DNA from: Schizochytrium sp. TIO01
Taxonomy: Eukaryota > Sar > Bigyra > Thraustochytrida > Thraustochytriidae
Direction: 5' to 3'
Length of the DNA stretch: 64,000 nt
Assembly: GCA_004764695.1 (NCBI GenBank)
Contig: SMSO01000036.1
Location: forward strand, 2,082,001 to 2,146,000
Made by a program: the position numbers and the translations under genes
The notes under the pieces: generated by a model
Database searches by the model: none
Seen by the model: the letters and a program-made list of their open reading frames with translations, nothing else
What the model was told of the DNA's origin: nothing
Shown here: positions 40,865 through 51,087 of the stretch, one piece after another
How the letters are laid out: every line of letters begins with the position of its first letter
How positions within the stretch are numbered: the stretch's first letter is position 1

Positions 40865-43800
40865 GTTTTAAAAAGAAGTTAGATTCCTTTCTATTGTCTT
40901 GGCAAACCTATGGCGCAGAAATCACAAATTGTGGGTTTGTCGTTGGATCAATGTTGGTTAGGGAACAATTGAAAACATTTGCAGTCAACCGAGATAAGAG
41001 CGAAAAGTTAGTTTATAATCATTCAAAAGACGACAATTCTTTCCACGAGGGTTCAAGCTATGGACAATACGCCTAGGCAACTTGTCAGAGACGCAATCAG
41101 GTTCAAGCACGGACCACTATTTTCTACCACTCAACTGCATGTTGCAACCAAGTGCCCATAGAAATACTTCAACCAAGTTTAGGACCCGCCATGCCAATTA
41201 GCTACCATGTAAACGCCCACAACGCCACAACCGGGTACGCTTACCTTCAATCCAACCCAGCTTGCCAGCGGATTAGCACGCAGGTTTGACACGTGCAAAA
41301 GGTTTTGCTTTTAGCCGGGGAAGGTGCAATTGGAGTCGATGTGCATTGCATTTCCTCTTACAGAGCTTATATAACGAAAACTATAGGAAAGTAGGTACCA
41401 TCACGGTCCCACCGAACAAACACCGACGGTACTATTCCAAATTTTGGAGGACGTCACTATGACCGACGTCACATAAGAGTGGTAAACGTCGACCAAAAAA
41501 TTCCATTCTGCAGCTACGAGTTGAATATGGGTAGATTCATCACAGCGGGTTTTCCGAGATTTACCGTGCAACGGCCCAATGTAACATGCAGAAAGGGTTG
41601 TTTAATGATGCTTTCGCCCACAGATTATAATAATATAACATATGAATTATGAAGCAGGATTCATTTCTTATCACAATGAGGACAAACAAGGATTGATCTC
41701 ATTTCGTAAAACCCGTTTGCATAATGCAGCTTGGAAAAGGAAATAATTACGAACTCATTGGAAAAGATGAATTGATAACATCAGCATTCGAATAGATGCA
41801 AAACACCATGAGATATCCCAATTGGGAAATAATTTCTTGAGTTGAGTGTTCTAGGTAAGTTGACTTGGCAAATGCTGCGACGACTTTGAATTCAACTACC
41901 TTCTGGGTGAAACAACCAAATGAATAGTATGCAGGAACTGCGCTGTACTCACCCTTTTTATCAATATAAACCCACTAACTGCTTTCTTTCCAACATTACT
42001 TTTCAGAAGGTTGTTGCAAAAGAGATTGATCAACTATCAGCAATTGTTACGGTGCCTAAAACATTTTGCTTTGAGTGATTTATACGTTTGCCTGTAGTTG
42101 TGTTATGCCACGATCAAAGCTAATTATCTTTTATAAGAGTATCCTCCTTCTCCTTGTTGTTCAAGACTTCTGATTTTGCCTAGCTCAGAAAATTGTGCTC
42201 CACATATACCTCTTTATTCTAAAAAACAAAACATAGAAAACATAGAAAACCTCACAGCAGGAATGCGCAATCCGAGGCGTTTTCAATAGTGAGGAGTGAG
42301 GACATCGAAGTAGCGAAATTACTGATCGTGGCTTTCTTATGTCTTCAAAACCTGTTACTTCTGATTTGTTTTGTTTCTACTAGAGCTAATTCGAGCAAAC
42401 TTTCAAGTTCTTAGTTTATAAGAATTATCACCGTTTACCACTTTCAATCGAACCCACCACGCTGCTCACTATCGCAGGTGACAGATAGCATAGTCAATAG
42501 GGTTTTCTCAAAGCATTGTTGTGCGTATTCGTATCAGTCTTTTCAGACCGATTGTTCCCACGACTCTACTACAGCTAGGTACTACCTATCTTCTTCATTA
42601 TGTCAGTTAGGAGGAAAGAAGCCCATTATGTCTGTTCACTGCTACAAACTTGGATGTTAATTCGTAGGACAGTGATTTTCGTTCTGCCAATGGCGGCCAC
42701 GATTCGAAATTCTTGAAGCTTGGTCCTGCTAACTATTTCATCCACTCCTTCGATATTTTTTAGTACCGATGTTTTCCAAATTTATAAAAATGATAGGATG
42801 CACAGATGCGTTTGTCGTACGGGAACCATCCACGCAACGATGCGAACGCAGAGTTCCTCCAACGTTTATTCGCTAGTAGCTCGGCGTCTACCGCCTTGGG
42901 ATATAGGCGACTGGGGATCACCAAGTTTCCAAGAGACCTAACTTGCAGTTGCCTGTGTACTTTTCATAATATGATGATGGTATTCTCTTGATGTTGTGTG
43001 CCTCAAATGACTCCTATGTAGGAAGATCCTGCGAGAGCCTTGAGGGTGCTCAGTGTACATTTAGTTCTCAAGCCCAGCTCGCTCGGAAGCTGCGCCTTGA
43101 CGAGTCTCACGGCGCCAAAGTAGGTCTGGTGCTAGAGGAATATTTAGAATCACTTTATAGGCGCTTATGAGTGATGGTTTGGACAAAGCTTTCACAAAGC
43201 GACCTAGCACCTACTTGCCATTTTGAAGACCAGCAAAATAACCGTGATGTAATGACTCTCAAAGTCCCTTAACAACACGGCGGGCTCGTCTGTAGCTAAC
43301 AAAGAGCGGTTTGTTTCTCATCTCTAAGCAGCACAAGTGTTACTTACGCATGCGACCGATATGTGTGCTTCGTTTAGTTTTCCCAGGTATATAGTTCCCC
43401 GGATTAGTTCATCGATCACAAGAAAACTGGGGTAGCATAAGCACAGCCTATGTTGGATACGAGAGGTTTATTTCTTTGCTTAAGTGTATAGGCTAGATAC
43501 CAAAAGATGTTTTTGCTCGATTTTCTCCAGTTGTCATCATGTGGTCTCACGTGACTAAATTAGAGCTGTAAAGAAAGTTATGAGGTAACGAAACTTCACA
43601 CGCTCTTAAAATTAGGACCATAGAGGCCGTGCGAAGCACTGTGCGTGGCAATCAGCGACGACCTCGTTGAGGCACAACTATGCTATACCACGTTTCGAAC
43701 GCTGAAGGTTTAGCTATTTGTATGTGGATTATTGTTCTTCTAGCATTCCAAAATTTACTCGCCATCATCAAGAAATCGTAGGGTACTTGGATCTCGCTTC

Positions 43801-45303
43801 AGTGCTTTCTTTAAAACATGGTTTGAAACCTTGGAGCTGGAGCGCTGACAAGTTTTGCAAATAACGTGGTTTGGTGGCTTCCGAAATTCAACAAGAATAG
43901 TTTGTTTACTATAAGGGCTCTCCAATTAGAGGTAAGCTGCCGACTTAGCTCATTGAAGGGGTTACGACTAAGTCAAAACGAATAGGCTTACCAACTCCAA
44001 TTTGCAAAGAGGCATTTCTTGGAGCAACTTTCATCGCAAGGTGCTCTTTCATCATGAAGTCATTCATCTCACTCACTGTGACACCCTGTCGGGAGTTCCT
44101 TTTCCTCTGTGTTATATTCTCGGCCTGATCTTTTTGCCATCTACTTGCTTTGCAACGATGAGCCCTGCAGTATACAGTATATATGTGCACATTTTAACGC
44201 ATATGAGTTATATCAATTGACGGGTTGATGATCCTTCTAAAACGATAGTTCATAAAGGCTTTAGAACGCTTGCCTAGACTGTGAAAACCTGAGTTATCTT
44301 GCACACCATGACGAGTTTGCATTCACTCTCACAGGTGCAGTCACCCTCCTATTATTGCTCATGTCTGTCGAGCATAAATTGTCATAAACTCAAGCGCTAA
44401 ACAAAGAGTCTATCCATGCATCTGCAGTATAAGTTCGCCGGGATTTCTTGGATCCAGCTTGGCAAACACTTGTACGATTTCAAGTTGATCTTACTTTTGA
44501 TCATAGACATCGCGCTTATTGATCAGCCAGAGGTGTCTGAGTTTGAGCAAGTTGTCAATAAAATGGGCTCAAATTTTCATTAATGTGTCCTCGAAGACTT
44601 CCATCATCCTGCACAGATGTTTGCGTGCGCCGGGTTCCTAGTTCTCGGCGGCGCACGCATTGCTTTCAAGGCCTCAGAAATCTAAAAATCTAATCTATTG
44701 GAAAATCATTTCGAATTTTAAAAATAAATGTAAGAAAATAAAACTTTTAAAAGGCAATATGTTATATGAAAATCAGTACTCATACAAGAACACAATTTTC
44801 ATTTTATAAACAACTTTTTGCCTCATTTTTATTTTCTAATATTTAATTTTTAATGTAAATAAAAATATAAATAAAAAATATAAATATAAATAAAAACGAG
44901 AAGACGACCATTGGACAAGCTCACTCCAAACCGCCTCGCAATTGCTCAAGTCCGCTCGAACTTGAAGACGCACCATGATCACCAATCTCTTGCAAGTTTA
45001 TCATGCTGTACCCTCTGGTTTACATGTGTGAAACGGATGAGTTGTGACTCATAGATGAATCTCATCTCCAAGATGCAAAGAGTATAAACTTGTGGAGGTG
45101 CCGCCATAAGGAGACGAAGACCAATGGTGATGTGATCTTATAGATCGACGGAGGTCATCTTTGCTGATGAAACTAAGGTTTGCAGCAAGATGAAATTCGT
45201 AAAGGATCTGGTCAAAAACTAGGGTGAGAGCAAGTCTTCAAAGATTTGGCCTTAAAGACGAAACATCCTGAATTTATGATACAACCAACTTATTGGAAGG
45301 CTC
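40865..45303. other. Gene-poor region, 4.4 kb
   Basis: No gene was supported on either strand. It begins with the upstream region of the kinase-PP2C gene. Small frames at 42.5-43.2 and 43.9-44.2 kb show no conserved pattern. AT-rich DNA occurs at 44680-44900. Two GACGTCAC boxes at 41450-41472 are noted separately. Confidence 0.4.
41450..41472. promoter_or_regulatory. Paired CRE-like GACGTCAC boxes
   Basis: The octamer GACGTCAC occurs at 41450-41457 and again at 41465-41472, 15 bp apart. It contains the ACGTCA core bound by CREB/bZIP proteins in animals, fungi and plants. It lies 590 bp upstream of the kinase-PP2C start. The link is weak: the motif could occur by chance and no bZIP factor is seen here. 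Confidence 0.2.
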
Positions 45304-45644
45304 TCACTTCGATGCAGGGCGCATGATGATGATGAGTCCCACGCAGACCGCCATGAAGTACATAGTGGATATACAGAACGGAACCCCAATGTTCTCAGCA
45401 GTCCCATTCAAGGTCCTGCAAATTACGTATTGCTGTCGTAGCGCCATACGGCTGTCTGCGAATAGTTTTTGACTTCGTTGCTGTATCGATGAAATTCGTG
45501 GAGTCCTGATGACCTCAAATTGCCATGTGTGCGTGCATGCATGCGTATATTTTCTTCGTGAATCCTGGTCTCTTCCTTCACCTTGCTCGTCTTCATCTTG
45601 ATCTTCACCTCCAGTTCCAACCAAAATTCAGACGGATCGCGCAT
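45304..45644 (-). CDS. Possible two-exon small protein with C-terminal membrane helix
   Basis: Exon 1 runs 45644-45582 (21 codons, starts MRDPSEFWLELEVK). A 68-nt intron (GTGAAG at 45581 to TTGAG at 45514) joins in frame to exon 2 at 45513-45304 (69 codons and stop). The joined product has 90 residues: a soluble Gln/Arg-rich middle (ISSIQQRSQKLFADSRMALR), then one hydrophobic segment FCISTMYFMAVCVGLIII four residues from the C-terminus, as in tail-anchored proteins. No family was recognised; a SNARE-like shape is possible but there is no heptad pattern long enough. Evidence is only frame continuity, plausible splice sites and the helix. Confidence 0.35.
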
Positions 45645-46651
45645 CGCCGAACCCGAAGGTTTTGGCAGGTATCATCATTGAGGCATAGTTTCGGCCACTG
45701 CCACTCCGCGCAGCATTGTCGATCGTTGCAGCAGAAGCAGCTCAAGAATGCATTGCGCCAAGCAGGTTCTTCATGCGGCGCGTAGTTCACGATGGATTCT
45801 TCTCTAGAGCTAGCTGGGCAGTCATTGCATTTCGTTGATGCATTTCCCTGCATTTCAACTGCAATGTTGCTCGCAATGCATTGCATCCAGTTCGTCTTAG
45901 TTACCGAATGGACCTCGTTTTGGCCAAACCATGAAATCCCGTCGGTGTTGTCGGTATCAACGACGATGATGCCGCTCCGGCCCCTCTTGAGAGGCGAGTC
46001 GTCATCTTGCTTTCGCGCAAACTATATTGGATTTGCCTCTCCACGTAAGTCAGTTCATATGCTCTTGACCTGAACTTCGTAAAGACTGGGGAAACCAATG
46101 AAAAAGTCTTTTTGATCATAATCAAACAAATGAATCAGAGCCTATGAAATGCGCAAACCTTACTTAAAATAATGCAATTATATGGTACCTCGGATCAACG
46201 AAATGCAGGAGCGATAGTGCCACTGGAAGCTGCTTAGGCAGAGGATCAGAGCAGGCTATCTATTGAAAAGCTCCTTCGGGTCGAGTTGAGCAACCTCTGG
46301 AGGTCTTTTAGCGCATGGTGGTGCATTGGTTGCAGTTTTGTAAGTAGTCCCTACATAATTCCCATTACCTCCTCTTTCTTTTCATCAGTGATCACTAGTA
46401 TTTTTTATTTAAAAAAACTAAAACTAAAACCACGAAAAACTATTCCTTTTCTTTTCTAATTTTATCATTTTAATACTATAATATAAAAAATAATAATAAA
46501 ATATATAAACTTTATCAGCATCTTATTAACCCCTTTTCCCTTTTCCTTTTCCCTTTCCCTTGTGGAGAGCATTAAGAAAACGTTAGAACTTTGTAACCTC
46601 CAAATGGTGTGTATTCCTCGTAAATGAAAGATTGTAACTATTTAGGTTTTC

Positions 46652-46699
46652 AAGAAGAAGAAGAAGAAGAAGAAGAAGAAGAAGAAGAAGAAGAAGAAG

Positions 46700-46729
<30 letters not shown>
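46652..46729. repeat. (AAG)26 trinucleotide microsatellite
   Basis: It is a 78-bp perfect repeat of 26 units, in non-coding sequence. Purine/pyrimidine-segregated GAA-type tracts can form triplex DNA and are length-variable. Confidence 0.95.
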
Positions 46730-46730
<1 letters not shown>

Positions 46731-47815
46731 GGAGGCTAGGTAAGAAAATGGCATGACCAGGGAACCACCAAGCTCGAGACGCTACTGCAAGAAACGAAAA
46801 CCTTCAATACAAGCCAGCATCAAAGTACTTCAACCAGAGGTTTGGCGTGCGTCTCAGCGAGCGCCCTTCGGATGCCTCCCTCGGAGACAGTTGCATATCC
46901 GCAAGTGACGACGTTGTGGGCCCCAATGGCCGCGGTTTATTCCGGCGGCTACTAGCTAGCAGCGCAGCACTGATCGTCTGATTAATCTTCGCCAACAAGC
47001 CCTCTGCCAAGCGGTGACAACTTCAAAAGGCCAGGCTTGTGGGTCCTATTGGACTACCGAGATTCACCACAAGCTTATTGCGCTTTGACTCCGTGAAAGC
47101 TACGATACTATCCTCTTGCCTCAATTTGAAGCTTCAACACGTTAGTTATCAAGACGGACCAAAATCAAGACAGCTCGAAGGACGTGACGTTCGTTGGCTT
47201 CTTTCTGGCACGCGATCGTTCACAAAGCCGAGCTTTTTCTTTGCACGTGCTGTAGACTTGTTGTTTGCCGAGAGGATTACACATGGGAAACACACAATGA
47301 ATGTGGCACCATCCACGACAGGCTCAGACCATCCAAGGTTTTACAATTCCCCAGCAATGCAAACCCGTAGCTGGTTGCGATCTCCACGTCGCTAGAGGCA
47401 CCCTTTTGCACTGCCTATCCAAGGACATGGTTTGTAAGTTGTCTTTGAGTTGCAGGTTAGTTTTTGGAGCTGCGATCTGGTCTTAGCCTTAGGTCGTCAC
47501 CGCAGGAATTGCAAGTTTTGCAAACTTTGTATGTTGAATCTCTAGCTAGAATGGTGTTCAAAGTTTGACAGCTTTCATTTCAACCAGATAATGTCCTCTT
47601 TAGACCAATCGGTGGTCTGGCGAACAACCTTTCATGAGGAAGCTAATGAGAACAACGCTACTGGCGGCTCGGACTAAATCTGCGAAGTCTTCATTCGAGC
47701 TGAGTTCTGGATCCCTGATTTGAGGATGTACTTTGTAATGTAAATGGGTAGGTAGATGGGTGCTAAGCTAGAGAACAACTTATACTATTGATTTTATTAT
47801 ACAAGGATTTCTCAG

Positions 47816-47832
47816 TTTTTTTTTTTTTTTTT
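47816..47832. repeat. Poly(T) run, 17 bases
   Basis: T17 leads into a 60-bp T/A-rich stretch. It is part of an AT-rich block without a gene. Confidence 0.85.
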
Positions 47833-48784
47833 AAAGTTTTTTTTAAAAAAAGTTTTTTATTTTAATAATTTTAAAAATTAAATTTAATCAAACTTTCAAA
47901 GTGATACTTTCAGACCTAGTATCCTAGTATAATATGTGACACCAACCCTTAATTTAACTATTTTAAATTCTTATAGGAGGGAAAAAGAAAGGTTTTGCAA
48001 GCTAAGAAAGATGGATACGAGGCTGGGACCGAACGCTAATTTCAAATATAGTAAATGATATGTAGAACCTTAGTCTCCTGCCTGTTCTTTGTTGGCTGTT
48101 CTTTCGCCGTAATTGCCTTGCCTAAGTAGACAGACAGCCAGAAAGCCAGGAAGACGACGGAACACTAAAGACAACCAAGACCTCTACAAAAAGGTCATCC
48201 TTAAATCCACCACAGCATAGGAAGTGCCTGTTCATATCGTCACCAACGCAGATGAGATCAGGTCTCGAGAGGCTTTCCATTCGTTCCAGCCGTTCCCCCA
48301 AATAAGCAAACAAGCCTAAGAGCTTTTTTAATTTAAAATAAATGTTCTTCTAATTATTATTTTAAAAAATAATGAATATAGAAATGAAAGTAATGAATAA
48401 TAATAATTTGCTTTCACTAAACCAACTTTCTCCAAAAGGAGAAGCTCTTTGTTGCTATATACTATAAATGGCTGTTCTTTCGTTCTCTCTGCGTTCCTTT
48501 TTCTCTAGAGCGAGCTTTGTCACAAATACTTTCTTTCTTTCTTTCTTCGTTCTCTCTTGAGGAAAGGAGAGAGATTCAGAGCACAAGACCGAAGATCGGT
48601 AACTCACTCACTGACTCGCTTAGACAGTCAGTCAGTCGCTCAGTCAGTCGCTCGATCGATCGATTATCTGGTCCATCAACTGATCGATCCACCGCAATGA
48701 CAGGACGAGAGAAGGCGGCGAAGTCCTCCATCGAGTTCTCTTTCCATCTCTTCAGAGGTCTGCCTCCTCTGTCCTCCCTGCCTT

Positions 48785-48833
48785 ACTTTCTTTCTTTCGT
48801 TCTTTCGTTCTTTCGTTCTTTCGTTCTTTCTTT
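48785..48833. repeat. (TTTC)/(TTCG)n microsatellite
   Basis: It is a 49-bp pyrimidine-rich run of CTTT units alternating with CTTTCGTT, four of the latter in series. Similar (CTTT)n runs occur at 48530-48548 and 49230-49274. Confidence 0.9.
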
Positions 48834-49228
48834 GGCCAATACAAACTCATCTCAGTTCTTTCTCCATTCCTTATCAGTTTACGATAGTTGAATAGTCTTA
48901 CTCATGTAATTCTCAGTAACGAGGGTATCGATTGCTGAGTCTCACAGAGATAGTTTAGTTCCTATTCAAAGATAGCAGTGCAGTAGGCACATCTACTAAA
49001 AATTTAGGTTTTAGTTTTTTTGTTTCTTTTTGTAGGCTACACGGGAGAGGACTATAGCACCCACTTAAGGGTACAGCCGGTGACAGAGGCACCACCCGCC
49101 GGCGATAGAAATTCCGCGGGTGCGTTCAAACAAGAACAGGTGAAGCACGCAGGTTTGCCTACGGGCTCCAGTAGCAGTGGTTAGAGAGGGAGGTAAGAGA
49201 GCTCTGACCGATTTGTTTTCACAGAGAG

Positions 49229-49229
<1 letters not shown>

Positions 49230-49265
<36 letters not shown>

Positions 49266-49274
49266 TTTCTTTCC
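49230..49274. repeat. (CTTT)n microsatellite
   Basis: It has nine perfect CTTT units, one interruption, then two more units. The two flanks (AGCACCCACTTAAGGG at 49058-49073 and AGCACCTACTTAGGGG at 49298-49313) are imperfect direct repeats, so the segment may have duplicated. Confidence 0.85.
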
Positions 49275-50028
49275 CAAAGAGGAGTGAGTGTCGCAGTAGC
49301 ACCTACTTAGGGGCCGCTACGCCTCCGCTCGGTCAGTCATTGATCATAGACGCATTGGGCACATGCTGAACTTTCCTTTTAGTTTTGTTTAAAACGAGGC
49401 CAAAGCTATCGACGACTTTATTTGCGCTTCTTTATTTACAAAATGGAAAAGAAGCCACGAAGTCAAATACAAAAATAGTGGATGGCCGCCTCCTTAGACA
49501 AAGTAAGCGCATACTGACGAAGAGAAAAGCCTTGCAAGGCCTAAGGATCTACTTCGAAACACGATTGCTCTGCTGTGTATTCCGCAGAACTTAGGTAGTT
49601 AGCACGCTTTCTTTGAGACCTCCCTCTGCAAGAGCATAGATAGACAGACTCTCTCTGAGCAAAGCGAGAACCGGGAGATCTCGGGCGACAGGAGTTAAAT
49701 AGGCGGCACTAGGAGGCCCTCGGCTTCGCAGGGTTTGACTCCTTTGGGGCAACTAGGTATCCAGCTAGGGAGAAAGGTAGCATCAATGTTCCTAATGTTC
49801 TAATTTGGGCTTCTTTGTAAATTGTAAACAGGAAGTTGATGAGTAAGAAAGAAGAAAGGATCAATAATGGCATAGGATGAAAGGAGAAGAAGAAAACTTA
49901 GTCTTCTGAAGAATCCAAGTTGACGAAAGGAGCAGCTCTGGAACAGCTTCAAAGCTCTGCACGGCTGTGTGCGAATGGAGCGAAGGAGTCCTCGAGTGAG
50001 AACAACGAACTTGAATTGAAATAATTAA

Positions 50029-50062
50029 TCAATCAATCAATCAATGAATCAATCAATTAATC
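50029..50062. repeat. (AATC)n microsatellite
   Basis: It is a run of AATC tetramers with two substitutions, in non-coding sequence. Confidence 0.75.
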
Positions 50063-50243
50063 GAACGCGGGAATGGACCGAAAGAAGCCAACGATCAGCG
50101 AGAAACTGGGAACTCGGAAACTGACAAAAACCTCTTTCTCTCTGTGTGTTTATTTCTTTCTTTTCGTTTCGCGCGTTTAAAATGCTCGAAGGGAACTTGA
50201 AACAAAGGAAACTAAAGTTTTCATATTTGCTCCTGCTTTTTAC

Positions 50244-50302
50244 TTTTACCTTTTACCTTTTACCTTTACCTTTACCTTTTACCTTTTACCTTTACCTTTA
50301 CC
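50244..50302. repeat. TTTTACC/TTTACC minisatellite with higher-order order
   Basis: Nine tandem units run 7,7,7,6,6,7,7,6,6 bases (TTTTACC or TTTACC). The 26-bp block 7+7+6+6 therefore occurs twice (50251-50276 and 50277-50302). The unit resembles a degenerate telomere-type repeat only in being pyrimidine-skewed; it is not TTAGGG. Confidence 0.9.
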
Positions 50303-51087
50303 TTTATTTATCCTATTATTAATCTGAGCTATTTTAATTTAATTTAAACTAAGTTTTTTAGAGTGGCTGGGAAAGGCGCCTAATAAGCAGAGCACACTGC
50401 AAACTATGCATTCATTATAGGGGAAGCTTGAATTGAAAAGTAGCTTAGTGAGATGTTATTACGGCAGAGAGAGAATGAATGTACTACGAGAAAGGTTTTT
50501 CCGTCTCTCTCTCTGTATAGGATTGCGTTTGAAAAGATTGTTCATATCAACTTTAGTATGACACAAAGCGGGAGATCCGTAGGAAACTACGATCAAAGCG
50601 TAAACTAATCAATCACCCGAACGAAGAGCTCCCTGCCGTCTCCGTGTACTCCTCCGTGGCGCCCAGACAGACAGCGGGGACCTCCGAATAACACCTGCTG
50701 CAATCTTGGCTGTGCTCAGTAGACCTCCGGGCACGTCTATCTTGGAGCCGCAGCTGCGGCATCGGGCTTGGGAGGAAGGAGTTCCCCCTAGGAATGTATA
50801 TACTTTGGGCACAGCACTAGAAAAGAAGAAATAGACGCCTGCATCTCGGTGCACTTAAAACAAAGGTAATCCCGCAAAAAAAGAAGCAGAATAAATATTG
50901 CAGCGTGTTTGACGAGCGAACGAGCGAGTGGCCTAGTCTCTGACATTGGCCGGAACCGCGGCTACAATTGAAACGTTGACGCACAATTTGCCGGTTGCTG
51001 GAAGTGACCTGAAGTTCTTCTGGAGCTTAATAGTGCTGGAGGGGCAAGGCGGAATTTTGAAGGATATAAACGAGGAAGATCGCAGGC

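Larger units (their letters stand above)
45645..51087. other. Gene-poor, repeat-rich region, 5.4 kb
   Basis: No conserved protein was found. The region is marked by alternating AT-rich blocks (46390-46520, 47815-47930, 48320-48420), pyrimidine microsatellites and a TTT(T)ACC minisatellite. A GC-richer patch at 50620-50790 lies upstream of the VASt gene but has no convincing start or domain. Frames at 45.8-47.5 kb lack support. Confidence 0.4.

Noticed and set aside
39794-40882. Long (362-codon) frame on the + strand opposite the kinase-PP2C gene
   Set aside because: It is fully antisense to a clearly conserved kinase domain and has no recognisable motif. It results from codon bias in the real gene.
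46652-46729. AAG tract as a coding Lys or Glu run
   Set aside because: Neither flank contains an extended frame in any phase, so it is a non-coding microsatellite.
48517-48891. 124-codon + strand frame with Ser/Phe repeats
   Set aside because: Composed of CTTT and CAGT microsatellites. Open only because of repeat composition.
50244-50302. TTTACC units as interstitial telomere repeat
   Set aside because: They do not match TTAGGG, TTTAGGG or their complements, and there is a mixed unit length.
50609-50854. Minus-strand frame with CRSCG (zinc-ribbon-like)
   Set aside because: Starts with GTG, has only one CxxC pair and lies in a GC-rich leader region of the VASt gene.
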